Translations under genes and position numbers: made by a program
In this document: piece by piece, positions 32,513 through 42,644 of the stretch
How positions within the stretch are numbered: the first letter of the stretch is position 1
Layout of the letters: the number at the start of each line of letters is the position of its first letter
Notes under the pieces: generated by a model
What the model saw: the letters and a program-made list of their open reading frames with translations, nothing else
What the model was told of the DNA's origin: nothing
Database searches by the model: none
NCBI GenBank assembly: GCA_946894095.1
Contig: OX335659.1
Span: forward strand, 7,571,501-7,635,500
Source: Incurvaria masculella
Taxonomy: Eukaryota > Arthropoda > Insecta > Lepidoptera > Incurvariidae
Direction of reading: 5' to 3'
Length of the DNA: 64,000 bases

Positions 32513-34865
32513 TGATTGCTCTCTTGTGTATTACCTAGAACTATCTAATGCTATGTTTAACACCGGCATTATCCCCCAAGCATGGAAAGAACAATTAATC
32601 ATTCCCATCCTTAAACCCCAAAAGGACCCTAACGATGGTAACTCCTATCGGCCTATAGCTCTCTCTTCCACCCTCTTGAAAGTTACAGAACATATAGTGA
32701 AGAACCGATTGGAATGGTTTGTTGAAAAATCAGGTCTATTAGCGAAAACCCAGTTTGGCTTCCGAAAGGGAAGAAGTACAATGGATAGCATCGGCATATT
32801 TACTACAGACATTCGTCTAGCATTTAGCCGTGGAGATTCAGTTGTGGCTGCGTTCCTCGATGTGTCTGCAGCCTACGACAATGTCCAACTTCCTATTCTC
32901 AGAACTAAAATGTTAAACCTGAGAATCCCAGAGAAGATGGTCTCCTTTATATTATGCCTCCTTTCCCACAGAACAGTAATCCTTCGCTCAGATAATGAAA
33001 TGACCGATTCAAGATCTATCTGGAAAGGGCTACCTCAAGGCTCAGTTCTTAGCCCACTACTTTACAATATTTACACGCATGACCTAGAAACCTCTGTAAA
33101 CCAATTCGCCAGAATCTTACAATATGCCGATGACTTGCTCATATACTCCTCCCATAAGTTTATACCAGAAGCAGCCGATTTTGTAAACCTCTCTATTGAA
33201 TCACTCTCTATGTGGCTAGCAGATCACGGATTAGACCTATCGGCGTCAAAGAGCACTATCGTAACTTTTTCAAGAAAGCGGCTTCTCCCTCGGATTGACA
33301 TTTTATACCAGAATACCCGAATTCCTACTAGTCCACAAGTAAAATTCCTGGGTGTAATCCTCGATTCCAAAATGTCAAGCTCCCAACATATTGATCAAAT
33401 AATAAAGAAATGTGAGAAGAACATCAATATACTACGCTCTCTTGCCGGAGTTTGGTGGGGTGCCCATCCTTACTCCCTGAAACTAATTTATAATGCCATA
33501 ATTCGAAGTCATCTTGACTACGGGACCTTTGTTTTAGAACCAGCTAATAAGACTGCTCTTAGAAAGTTGGAAATTATCCAATCAAAATGCTTACGCATAA
33601 TTGCAGGTGCCACCACTCCAATTAATGCTCTCCAGGTAGAGTGCGCAGATGCCCCGCTTTACCTCCGTAGACAATACCTCTCCGATAGATTTCTTTTTAG
33701 AGCTAGTCAGTTCCTCTTCCATCCACTGTTTCCTAAACTCACTCTTCTATCAGACTATTCTTTCCGACTAAGCTACTGGACAAACAAAACCCCACCTCGG
33801 TTAGTTAAGAGCTATCGCAAGTTCAAGAATATACAATACGCTACTTTAAGATCTAAGGCCCTCCCCATATTTTCCTTCCCTTTCGAATCAGTTATACTTC
33901 TCCCACAGGTAATATTAGACTTTGGCATAGAAAAAGACACACCAAATGCTAATAAAATATTTAGATCCATCATATCCCAAAAATGGCAGGACTGGCAACA
34001 TATTTATACCGATGCCTCAAAACTTTCTGAGAAAGGCTGTGTAGGGGTTGCAGTTTTCTACGAGAATTCAAACATTTTTCAGTTAAGCAAAAGTCCACCA
34101 GAAACGTCTGTGTATACAGGGGAAAGTAGAGCCCTCCTTATGGCAGTAGAACTAATTGGTTTGGTTAAAAAATTTAACAAGTTCATTATTTTCTCCGATT
34201 CCCGCAGTTCGCTCCAATCCCTGGTACAAAACCCCTTCGATTCAAAAATTAATAACCCTGTTATCTGCAAAATCAAGGATAAACTTCGTTCTCTCCCCAA
34301 TCATAAAATTATCTTTGCCTGGATCCCATCCCATAGTGGTATTACTGGAAATGAGAGGGTTGATTCCCTGGCTAAAGAAGCTGTAGTGAAAGGTGATAAA
34401 AATATCTTCCATAACTACCCACACGATATCCTAGCCCTTTCTAAATCATTTCTCAAAGACGCATGGACCTTAGCTTGGAAAAAATCAAGTTGCACTAAAG
34501 GCAAATATTATGCTAGTATTCAGCCTGAAATCCCAGTAAAACCATGGTTCCATAAATTCAGAATTAACAAAACCGATACCTCCACTATATGTCGTCTGAG
34601 ATTAGGACATAACTGCTCTCCTGTTCATTTGGCCAGACTCCGAATTTTGAACACGTCCTTGTGTGAGTGCGGACTAGCGGACGGTGACATAGATCACATA
34701 TTCTTTTCATGCCCTCTGCAAGACAAAATGCCCCCATTATATCAACTCCTCCCTCAATATGATATTCTACTTCCAATTAACATTCACTCTCTTCTGTCCA
34801 TCTCGAATATTAAAGTCTTAAAGCTTATTTCAAAATTTGTAAATATGAATAATATTAAATTATGA
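32513..34865 (+). CDS. LINE ORF2, part 3: reverse transcriptase, RNase H, zinc-binding C-terminus
   Basis: About 784 codons complete ORF2. Visible RT motifs are YRPIALSS (near 32646), FGFRKGRST (near 32755), AFLDVSAAYDNV (near 32851), GLPQGSVLSPLLYNIY (near 33030) and the catalytic YADD (near 33123). RNase H follows, with YTDASK near 34006, GESRALLMA near 34120, FSDSRSS near 34192 and WIPSHSGITGNERVD near 34320. The end has CRLRLGHNC and a C-C-H-C arrangement near 34665-34712. All catalytic residues I can check are present and there is no stop, so ORF2 is open for about 1241 codons once the two insertions are subtracted. Confidence 0.88.
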
Positions 34866-35123
34866 ATATCAGTTCAAAATATTTTACTCACTTTATCAGA
34901 TTGTTTTTTGTTATGATTATTTCACCAAAGAATAGTGTTTTTGTTCTTATAATTTCATTAAAGAAGTAATGTTTTTGTAGAAAAAAAATAATAATAATTA
35001 TTTTCATATCGTGCAGCCCTTTAGACTGAGACGCTGGCATAAATACGCAACACACACGCGTTATTGCCAAAAAGGCCTTCCACCTGTGGTGTGAAGTCGC
35101 CGAGAAAAAAAAAGAAGAAGAAG
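34866..35123 (+). other. LINE 3' UTR and tail
   Basis: After the ORF2 stop there are about 258 nt. The last part is GTGAAGTCGCCGAG followed by an A run and GAA repeats, ending at the 12-bp duplication. The 3' A/GAA-rich tail marks the end of the retrotransposed RNA. Confidence 0.75.
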
Positions 35124-35135
35124 AAGGATAGATCG
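35124..35135 (+). repeat. 3' target-site duplication of the LINE
   Basis: AAGGATAGATCG, an exact copy of 15234-15245. The bases outside (CCTTCGTC on the right) belong to the old empty site. Confidence 0.85.
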
Positions 35136-35191
35136 CCTTCGTCGCCCCTGGGGGGTCACCAGGCAAATTAGTGATTGAATTGAAAGTGGGC
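35136..35191. other. Host spacer between the LINE and BEL-2
   Basis: Only 56 bp of pre-insertion sequence separates the right duplication of the LINE from the BEL-2 LTR. The last 4 bases (GGGC, 35188-35191) are the BEL-2 target duplication. Confidence 0.7.
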
Positions 35192-35364
35192 TGTCCCCGC
35201 AGGAACAAAGAAATGATGGTCTCGTAATGTTTCAACGATGATGTTTATTTCGATAGTACATCGATATACAAAATAAACTTTTGAGTCGCTGCTGCGCGGG
35301 CCATGTCGGCGTCGTACGTAGCTGGGTGTCCGTAGGCAACTCGCGCGAGACAGCGCGCGGTTCA

Positions 35365-35399
<35 letters not shown>

Positions 35400-35472
35400 A
35401 GCGGCGGAGACGATGTGGTGAAGTATGCGGGCGGGGGGGCCGCGAACTCATAGGTTTGCGCGTGCGCAGACA
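35192..35472 (-). repeat. BEL-2 3' LTR (281 bp, 11 GGC units)
   Basis: The 9-bp length difference from the other LTR is accounted for entirely by three GGC units. A G-run (seven Gs near 35430) is the same length in both. The antisense frame through this run gives a polyproline product, which is an artefact of the repeat. Confidence 0.92.
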
Positions 35473-35490
35473 TCCTGCCCACCCTTGAAG
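35473..35490 (-). promoter_or_regulatory. BEL-2 polypurine tract
   Basis: On the element strand AAGGGTGGGCAGGA directly precedes the 3' LTR. It is purine-rich and at the position where plus-strand synthesis is primed, though interrupted by pyrimidines. Confidence 0.6.
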
Positions 35491-35503
35491 GCTAGGCTTC
35501 AAG

Positions 35504-38500
35504 TTAATGTTTGGACCTCATCGTCGACGATGTCTCGTTCTGTAGAAAAAGAGGGCATAGTCGATTTAATGCTCTCCGGATGACGCCCTTTGAAGTCATC
35601 ACCTCTGCTACTCTGCAGACCCCGTCAGAGCCTGGAAACAGACGGTGAATGCGACCTAGGTGCCACTTGAGAGGTGGTAGATGATCCTCCTTGATAAGGA
35701 CCATGTCTCCTTGACGAAGTTCCGCTTGACGAGTGCGCCACTTGCTGCGCTGTTGTAGCTCCGCCAGATATTCTTGTTGCCAGCGCACCCAGAAGTGCTG
35801 CCGCAACTGTTCTAAAAGTCGATAGCGGTTTAATCTTCCTGGGTTGATCTCCAGCAGAGGTGGCGACGGCAGTGATGTCAATGGACGTCCAATCAGGAAG
35901 TGCCCTGGAGTCAGAGGGGACAGGTCGTGAGGATCCGATGAGAGAGGAGTTAAAGGTCTTGAGTTCAGAATCGCTTCAATTTGCGCAACTAGAGTAGTGA
36001 GTTCCTCAAACGTCAAATGAGTGTTACCTAATATTCTTTTCAGATGATTTTTGGCTGACTTAACGCCAGCTTCAGACAGACCATTAAAATTTGGCGCATA
36101 AGGTGGTGAAAACGTAAATTTGATTTCTTCATTGGCCGCATATTCCATGAAATCTCGATTATTGGCCTTTAGAAACTGTCCTATTTCATTGCTAGCTCCT
36201 ACAAAATTTGTCCCATTATCGCAAAATATTTCATGCGGCTTACCTCTGCGAGCTATAAACCGTTTTAACGTTAAAATGAAAGCATCCTTGCTTAGGTCAC
36301 TAACAATTTCCAAGTGGAGAGCCTTTGTCGTCAGACATACAAATACACAAAGGTAACATTTTGTGATCTTACAACCACGTCCCTTCCTATCCGTAATTAG
36401 GAATGGACCGGCAAAGTCTGTGCCGACAGTTTGGAAAACAAACCCTGGTGAAACACGTTGAGGTGGTAAGTTTCCCATAATAGGCGTGACTGTTTCTCCT
36501 TTGAGACGTTTACATTGCAAGCAGTTGCGAACAGTGCTTCGAGCAAGATTCCTTCCTCGTATTGGCCAAAAGTTTTCCCGAATAGTGGACAATAAAAGTT
36601 GAGGACCTGCATGAATAAGACGAATATGCTCGTATAGAAATAGCAACTTTGTAAAATGGTGGTCTGAATCTAACAGTACTGGATGTTTCTTGGAATACTC
36701 AAATGGTGAGTTTTGTATGCGTCCACCCACTCGAACGATACCTTCTGAATCAATAAAGGGCGACAATGGTAATATTGACGATTTAGAATGTAGTTCTTTT
36801 CCCTTTGATAATGTTTTTATTTCACTTGTAAATGATTGGTTTTGAGATAATCTGGACAATGACAGAAGAGATCGTTCGAGTTCAATTTTGGTCAGAGGAC
36901 CTGTGATTTTACCTTGTTTATTTTTACAGTTGAAAATGAACCTTAGTACAAATGCAAAAACTCTTCTTAATCTGGTAAGGGTAGAATAGTTTGTAAACAC
37001 GATAATTTCAGCAATCGTGTCTGTTTGAACTGCATGAACCTTAAGTTCTGGTAAATCTTTTTCCAATAAACACTTTTGCTCAGGCCAGCTAGCTTCTGGG
37101 TCATACAGAAAACGAGGGCCTTCCCACCACAAAACTGCATCGTTAATTTTATCTGGACTTAAACCCCTGGACGCTAAGTCAGCTGGGTTTTGTGATGTGG
37201 GAACATGCCTCCATGATTTTGAATCAGTTAATTCTCTTATCTGGCCGATACAATTTTTTACAAATGTTTGCATTTTCTTAGTAATAACTTGTAACCATCC
37301 TATCACTATCATTGAATCAGTCCAGTGCACGCAGCGTGAAAAATCAGTTCTTAGCGCTGTGGTTACCTTTTTACATAGCTGGGCTGAAAGCAAGGCACCA
37401 CACAACTCAAGTTTTGGAACTGTCATTGGTTTTAGTGGCGTAACTCGTGCCTTTGCACATAATAGCTTCACTGTGACATTGCCCTCGCGGTCTACGCATC
37501 GAATATACACGCACGCACCATACGCTTCTTCGGAAGCATCGGAAAATGAGTGCAACTCGATGGACTCAGGGTCTGAACAAATTATGTGCCTTGGTACCAT
37601 TAGGGATGAAAGATGATGCAGGTTATTATAAAATTCGATCCACTGGGTTTTTATTTCGTTAGAAATGGGATCGTCCCAATCAAGTTTACTTAACCACAAT
37701 TGTTGCAATATAATTTTCGGGCGGATAGTACATAAACTTAGCAAGCCCAGTGGGTCAAATATTCGCGCTGTAGTGGACAAAATTGTACGTTTTGTAACAT
37801 GTTGGACACTTTCAGTTTTAATATCGAAACGTAGTTGGTCTTCTGAAGGTGTCCAACCCAATCCTAAGATACTAGATGCTTGGTCAGTCAGGTACAAATG
37901 TTCGCCTTTTGATTGATCATAACATTGATCAATTGTATTGTTTTTATCACATTGTTTCAGTGTATTGCTTACGTAGCGTTGCTTGTTACTATTATTTAAT
38001 TCATTGCTCGGTTCATTCGTCAATTTTAATTGATCAGAAACATTTGTCCGGTATTTTCTCAGATTGAACCCTGCTGATGATAGCACTTGCGAGACTGACT
38101 GTTGAATATAGTTTAACTCTTGAAGACAGTCAGAACCCGTAAGCAAATCATCCATGTAAAAATCATGTTTAATTACCTCTTTTATAGTTGAGTCAGTACA
38201 TTCATCTGCCAGCTGAATCAAACATCTAGTACTCAGAAATGGTGCAGATGATGTACCGTAAGTTACTGTATTTAATTGTAGGATCCTTAGTGGCTGAGTT
38301 TCATCTTCCCTCCATAGAATTAATTGTAAGTTCCTTTGACTTTCGTCAACACTGATCTGACGATACATTTTCTCGATATCGGCAGTTAAGACGTACCTGT
38401 GCTGTCGAAATCGTAACAAAATAGATAGCAAGTCATCCTGAACTGTTGGACCTACCATCTGTATATCATTCAAAGATAAACCTGATGACGTCTTGGCTGA

Positions 38501-40813
38501 CGCATCAAAGACCACTCGAAGCTTTGTCGTCACGCTCTTGTCTCGGATCACAGCATGATGAGGCAAAACATAGTAAAATTCAGGAAGGCTTGGTATTTCT
38601 GTAAGGTGTCCCAACTGCTCGTATTCATTTATGAATTCTGTGTACATATTCTTTTCCACGGGCTTATTTTTTAGTCGTTTTTCCAGAGATAAAAATCGTT
38701 TTTCAGCCGTGGCAAATGATTTGCCCAATAATTGCGGAGAATCGCGGAAAGGTATGTGTACACTGAACCTACCATTGGGGAGACGTCGTGATGTTTGTAC
38801 AAAATGAGTTTCACATGCCTTTTCTTCATCAGTCCACTCACTATGTGAAGCTGGATTGATGAGCTCCTCAAGCTCCCAAAACTTGGCGAGCTGGTCACTG
38901 ATGTCTTGACTAAAGTTACAGCTCAGCCGGTCAGTTGTCAAACCACCAATCGGCCCTGCGACCAGCCAGCCAAACCTTGAATAATTTAAAATGGGTTTGT
39001 TTCGCCCTAGCTTTATTTGTTGTGCACATATTATATCCCAGAATACGTCAGCCCCAAGCAGTAGGTTGATTTCTGAGGGAATATGAAAACTCGGATCCGC
39101 AAGTGTCAAATCTGAAGGTATATTTAGACCTTGCAGGTTTATTCTACAACTAGGTAACTTATTTGTAATTTTTGGAATAACCAGACATGACAAATCCATT
39201 TGGTAAGAGCTTGTGCGTGATTTCACTGTAAAGTTGCAACGTTGTTCTACTGATAGGGCACCGTTGTTTATACCTGATACACTTATAGGTTTTATTATTT
39301 CACACGACAAGCTCAACTTCTGTTTTATAGAATCTGATATAAATGAAGACTGGCTGCCGCTGTCCAATAATGCACGGACTATTTCCGTCTGATTTGTACT
39401 TTTGTTTACAACTTCCACCAATATTGTGGACAGCAGCACCTGCTCTGTGTTATAAGAAGATAACGACACTGGTGTTGTTTCAATACTTGTTTTGTGTTGG
39501 TGTTGTGATTGTTGTTGTTGGTGTTGTGGTTGTTGTTGTTGTTCATGTTCTTGTTGTTCTCTCTTATAATGTGTTCTATGTAATAATGTGTTGTGTCTCC
39601 TTTTGCATATTTTACATGGACCTAGGTGGCACTGATGTGCGAGGTGACCACCCTTAAGACAATTTAAACATAATTTTAATCTCAATACTTCATGATTTCT
39701 CTTCTCGATACTCATGTCTTTAAACTGAATGCACTGATATAGTCTGTGGTCACCCGAGCACAAAGTACAGGTAGCACTATTTTCACCAGCAGATGTGACA
39801 AAAGATCTTTTTAGTTTATGGCCTTTGCCCATGTTTATTACCTGTTTATCACTTTTGTTACTCCTGTCTGTGCTCAAACTTTCTAGAATGTTAGCGCGAC
39901 TGCGCAGAAACTTAAAGAAATCCTCTAGCGTAGGAGAATTACTTATTGTATTTTTATGCTCCTCCCACTTACGTGATGTTATGTCGTCCAACTTCGTAGC
40001 CGCCATGTAGATGATCAGAGTGTCCCACTTGTCAGTTGGCTCGCCTAAAGTATTGAGGGCTCGTAAATTTTTTGAAACATGATCCACCAGGTATCGCAAC
40101 GACGTATCTGACTCTTTCGACAAAGGCTCCACACTAAATAATGACTTAAGGTGATTATTAACCAATTGGCGTTTATTGTCATACCTCTCGCAAAGCAATT
40201 GCCAGGCCACTTCATAATTTTTACACGAAAACTCCAAAGACCTTATAACCAAGGAGGCACTACCTTCTAAGGAAGCCCTCAGATAATGAAACTTATTGAT
40301 TTCATCTATATTATGATTCGTGTGAATCAACGAAGAAAATGTATCACGGAACTCTAACCACTTACTGTAGTTGCCGTCATAGCTCGGCAATTTTATCGTT
40401 GGCAGCTTAACATTGCTACGTTTTACTGTACAAGCAGAAGTATGGCCCGAACTGCTTGAACTTGCATCAATTTGACGTTGCAACTCAACTTTACTTGGCC
40501 CAACCAGTTCTTGCGCAATACCAATTAAATTGAAAAAACTGTTTTCCAATTCTTCCCTTTCTCGCCCCTGTGTGTCTAAATCTTCGGAAATTAACTCAAT
40601 TTCTGACTGCGTAGTATCAAATGTTTCAAACAATAACTCAAACTTATTTAATCTGGTACTTAATTCGTTTATTTGTGCCTTACTAGGAGAATCGGAATCT
40701 TGCAAATGTTGCAAATAGTTTTTAAATACTGTGACACGTCCTTTTATAATGCTACGCTTCTTAACTAAATCCTTAAGATCTGAAGCCATTTTAAAGCAAA
40801 ACGAATGAAGCAA
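35504..40813 (-). CDS. BEL-2 gag-pol polyprotein, 1769 codons, uninterrupted
   Basis: The polyprotein makes capsid, protease, reverse transcriptase/RNase H and integrase for the element's replication cycle. A start at the ATG for MASDLKDLVKK (40789) is plausible, eight codons inside the open frame. Zinc knuckles are CTLCSGDHRLYQC (about residue 348), CLNCLKGGHLAHQC (about 381) and a CKIC-type pair just after. A Gln/His-rich run at about residues 415-440 precedes the protease motif LLDSGSQSSF (about 484). RT shows VVFDASAKTSSGLSLND, TADIEKMYRQI and FYMDDLL (about 885). RNase H has SFSDASEEAYGACV (about 1090). The integrase has HHCC (about 1393-1432), GTDFAGPF Asp (about 1465), CDNGTNF Asp (about 1531) and NGLSEAG Glu (about 1580). 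All checked catalytic residues are present, with no stop or shift. Confidence 0.94.
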   Translation of the reverse strand: MLHSFCFKMASDLKDLVKKRSIIKGRVTVFKNYLQHLQDSDSPSKAQINELSTRLNKFELLFETFDTTQSEIELISEDLDTQGREREELENSFFNLIGIAQELVGPSKVELQRQIDASSSSSGHTSACTVKRSNVKLPTIKLPSYDGNYSKWLEFRDTFSSLIHTNHNIDEINKFHYLRASLEGSASLVIRSLEFSCKNYEVAWQLLCERYDNKRQLVNNHLKSLFSVEPLSKESDTSLRYLVDHVSKNLRALNTLGEPTDKWDTLIIYMAATKLDDITSRKWEEHKNTISNSPTLEDFFKFLRSRANILESLSTDRSNKSDKQVINMGKGHKLKRSFVTSAGENSATCTLCSGDHRLYQCIQFKDMSIEKRNHEVLRLKLCLNCLKGGHLAHQCHLGPCKICKRRHNTLLHRTHYKREQQEHEQQQQPQHQQQQSQHQHKTSIETTPVSLSSYNTEQVLLSTILVEVVNKSTNQTEIVRALLDSGSQSSFISDSIKQKLSLSCEIIKPISVSGINNGALSVEQRCNFTVKSRTSSYQMDLSCLVIPKITNKLPSCRINLQGLNIPSDLTLADPSFHIPSEINLLLGADVFWDIICAQQIKLGRNKPILNYSRFGWLVAGPIGGLTTDRLSCNFSQDISDQLAKFWELEELINPASHSEWTDEEKACETHFVQTSRRLPNGRFSVHIPFRDSPQLLGKSFATAEKRFLSLEKRLKNKPVEKNMYTEFINEYEQLGHLTEIPSLPEFYYVLPHHAVIRDKSVTTKLRVVFDASAKTSSGLSLNDIQMVGPTVQDDLLSILLRFRQHRYVLTADIEKMYRQISVDESQRNLQLILWREDETQPLRILQLNTVTYGTSSAPFLSTRCLIQLADECTDSTIKEVIKHDFYMDDLLTGSDCLQELNYIQQSVSQVLSSAGFNLRKYRTNVSDQLKLTNEPSNELNNSNKQRYVSNTLKQCDKNNTIDQCYDQSKGEHLYLTDQASSILGLGWTPSEDQLRFDIKTESVQHVTKRTILSTTARIFDPLGLLSLCTIRPKIILQQLWLSKLDWDDPISNEIKTQWIEFYNNLHHLSSLMVPRHIICSDPESIELHSFSDASEEAYGACVYIRCVDREGNVTVKLLCAKARVTPLKPMTVPKLELCGALLSAQLCKKVTTALRTDFSRCVHWTDSMIVIGWLQVITKKMQTFVKNCIGQIRELTDSKSWRHVPTSQNPADLASRGLSPDKINDAVLWWEGPRFLYDPEASWPEQKCLLEKDLPELKVHAVQTDTIAEIIVFTNYSTLTRLRRVFAFVLRFIFNCKNKQGKITGPLTKIELERSLLSLSRLSQNQSFTSEIKTLSKGKELHSKSSILPLSPFIDSEGIVRVGGRIQNSPFEYSKKHPVLLDSDHHFTKLLFLYEHIRLIHAGPQLLLSTIRENFWPIRGRNLARSTVRNCLQCKRLKGETVTPIMGNLPPQRVSPGFVFQTVGTDFAGPFLITDRKGRGCKITKCYLCVFVCLTTKALHLEIVSDLSKDAFILTLKRFIARRGKPHEIFCDNGTNFVGASNEIGQFLKANNRDFMEYAANEEIKFTFSPPYAPNFNGLSEAGVKSAKNHLKRILGNTHLTFEELTTLVAQIEAILNSRPLTPLSSDPHDLSPLTPGHFLIGRPLTSLPSPPLLEINPGRLNRYRLLEQLRQHFWVRWQQEYLAELQQRSKWRTRQAELRQGDMVLIKEDHLPPLKWHLGRIHRLFPGSDGVCRVAEVMTSKGVIRRALNRLCPLFLQNETSSTMRSKH

Positions 40814-41377
40814 GCAAATCCACGTAAAATTTCACTCACCTGAAATGCGCATATGCCTACACACTGATATACATATACCTAGATGGCTCGCTCGCTAGAT
40901 GGCGGTGCGCAGGCGCGGCGAGGCGGTTCGGCTGCAGCGAGCGCGAGCGGCCGCGGCGCGCGCATCTATCTAGTAAACAAAATGTCGGACGATTCACCAC
41001 ATCAACAATTTAAACTGATTTAACTATGATTGAGTTCTTGTTTCAATGCAGCGAATAGGAAAGCAAGCTTGTGTACATACATTTAGCAATTTAGCCAACG
41101 GAAGCGTATAAATGAATTTAATGTAATGTTTAGAACATTATGAGAGAAATAACATTTTTCTTTCAACTTATTTAAGCAATATTGAGCAATTGTTTCATGC
41201 AAATTAACCGGTTACGCAAACTGAAGCAAAGCGAAACCCAATGGTTACGGGTTGTAGGTTGTAGGCAAGAATATGGATGGGATACAGATACCGGATCGGG
41301 CGTAACTTCCTGTGTCTTGTTTGTCCGAATGGCCGGTTCGCGTGTCCTCCACATGGATTCTTGTTTCGTAGTTTCTT
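40814..41377 (-). other. BEL-2 5' leader
   Basis: About 560 nt lie between the primer site and gag. It contains a very GC-rich patch (about 40890-40965, with CGCGGCGCGCGC). No upstream gene is visible; a 189-codon frame through here and the LTR is an artefact of the GGC run. Confidence 0.55.
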
Positions 41378-41395
41378 GTCCTGTCACGGTCGCCA
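41378..41395 (-). promoter_or_regulatory. BEL-2 primer-binding site, tRNA-Arg type
   Basis: On the plus strand this reads GTCCTGTCACGGTCGCCA. That is the 3' end expected of an insect tRNA-Arg (UCG) acceptor and T arm including CCA, from memory of that tRNA. The site is 4 nt from the 5' LTR. A full 18-nt match shows no decay of this site. Confidence 0.8.
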
Positions 41396-41399
41396 ATTT

Positions 41400-41572
41400 T
41401 GTCCCCGCAGGAACAAAGAAATGATGGTCTCGTAATGTTTCAACGATGATGTTTATTTCGATAGTACATCGATATACAAAATAAACTTTTGAGTCGCTGC
41501 TGCGCGGGCCATGTCGGCGTCGTACGTAGCTGGGTGTCCGTAGGCAACTCGCGCGAGACAGCGCGCGGTTCA

Positions 41573-41616
<44 letters not shown>

Positions 41617-41689
41617 AGCGGCGGAGACGATGTGGTGAAGTATGCGGGCGGGGGGGCCGCGAACTCATAGGTTTGCGCGTGCGCAGACA
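41400..41689 (-). repeat. BEL-2 5' LTR (290 bp, 14 GGC units)
   Basis: On the plus strand it runs from TGTCCCCGCAGG to GCGCAGACA. The GGC run reads as GCC repeats on the element strand. Apart from the run length it matches 35192-35472 exactly by my reading. The promoter of the element should lie here, but I cannot place a TATA box or initiator with confidence. Confidence 0.92.
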
Positions 41690-42467
41690 GGGCCTTTCCG
41701 CTCAACTCCTCATACATACGTGGAAAGAAGATCATGCGCATAGGTAGGTATTACAAACATTTTTATTTGATCGAACTAGATGTCTGATGAACATTGGCAT
41801 GGTATAACAGTGTTTGGTTTCATAGTTATAAGGTCTGAAAGTTCAAATTTTTCGCGCGTTTTATACAATAACTTTGCAGCCGGATTACTCAAAGATAAAA
41901 TAAAAACATCTTAAAAAGATTAGTCATCAAACCTTGCTTGTTTCATGAAATTTATAATCAATTTGGTTTTTGTTTAATTTTTTTGTACAGCGGTCGTGAT
42001 GTCGTTTTGTAATAAACATTTTCGTAAAACTTACCTATTCAAACACTATGCGCATTGCCTGCTTTGTGGACATGTTGCATCGTCCTCATCACGGAGCCTG
42101 TCTTTTTCTTTGAAAAAGAGAAGGTTCCAGAGCGCAATCGCACGATTTTGTACCGTGCTCGCGAATGAGTTAGTCCCGCCAGGAAGGTGGCATTTACCGT
42201 GCTAACTTGTTTATTTGACCGAATAGGTAACACGTCGTTTGATTGTTAGCATAGTACAAAATGCAAATAAACGTAAGATTTAATCAGTCACTTATCTGTT
42301 CACCCGGCAGTTCATTTACCATGATATCACTCCTATTGTACTCACTGGATGGACTCCAGAACGGCTTGCGAGAGTAGTGGTCATTCCATGTGTAAAAATA
42401 ATATGTACCTAGGTAAATAAGCAAAGTTTTTTAAGTGGACGTGGAGAGAGAACACAACACCGCTGTC
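41690..42467. other. Host-side flank with a MITE remnant
   Basis: Right of the BEL-2 duplication the sequence is AT-rich with no recognised gene. Bases about 42185-42335 match the palindromic MITE at 13986-14194 (TTAGCATAGTACAAAATGCA, CATTTACCATGATA). A 69-codon frame at 41996-42205 has no domain. Confidence 0.45.
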
Positions 42468-42640
42468 ACGATACTCGCCCAACACCACATGGGCACTAGG
42501 TGCCACGCCAGGACCTAACTTATATATATACTTACTACATTAAACTGTATAGAAAACACGGATATTTTTCTCTGTATTTAGGCCATCGTTCATTCGATGC
42601 GATGAACCTTCCCCTTTCTTACTCACACGGCCGGTTCGGT
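42468..42640 (-). mobile_element. SINE fragment, minus orientation
   Basis: CACTAGGTGCCACGCCAGGACC at 42494-42515 is the reverse of the family line GGTCCTGGCATGGCACCTAG; ACTGTATAGAAAACACGG and GGCCATCGTTCATTCGATGC continue in reverse SINE order. It stands back to back with the plus copy that follows. Confidence 0.55.
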
Positions 42641-42644
42641 ATGA

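Larger units (their letters stand above)
15246..35123 (+). mobile_element. Full-length non-LTR retrotransposon (I/Jockey group) split by two insertions
   Basis: The element runs from just after one 12-bp duplication to just before the other. Its parts in order are a 180-nt 5' leader, ORF1 (gag-like), ORF2 (endonuclease, reverse transcriptase, RNase H, C-terminal zinc-binding region), a 3' UTR of about 258 nt, and an A/GAA-rich tail. Two later elements sit in ORF2: 17963-26293 (with a TCT duplication) and 26581-32507 (with an ATCAA duplication). Removing both and one copy of each duplication leaves about 5612 bp, a normal length for a complete element of this kind. Presence of RNase H and the Cys/His C-terminus favour the I clade, but clade assignment needs a tree. 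Confidence 0.9.
35192..41689 (-). mobile_element. BEL/Pao LTR retrotransposon (BEL-2), 6498 bp, structurally intact
   Basis: On the minus strand the element has LTRs at 41400-41689 (5') and 35192-35472 (3'), both with TG...CA ends. GGGC duplications flank it (35188-35191 and 41690-41693). A primer-binding site lies at 41378-41395, gag-pol at 40813-35504 and a purine-rich tract just before the 3' LTR. The LTRs are identical outside a GGC run (11 copies in the 3' LTR, 14 in the 5' LTR). It is unrelated in detail to BEL-1: different LTR, primer site and protein sequence. Confidence 0.94.

Noticed and set aside
35168..35482. Polyproline open frame antisense to the LTR (also at 41172-41741).
   Set aside because: It is the translation of the GGC/GCC repeat in the BEL-2 LTRs and occurs in both LTRs; it is not a gene.
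39343..39657. Plus-strand frame of 104 codons rich in Val and Leu.
   Set aside because: It is the complement of the Gln/His-rich stretch of BEL-2 gag and has no independent support.
41378..41395. Partial tRNA-Arg gene.
   Set aside because: Only the 3' 18 bases match and they lie at the primer-binding position of BEL-2; there is no tRNA body.
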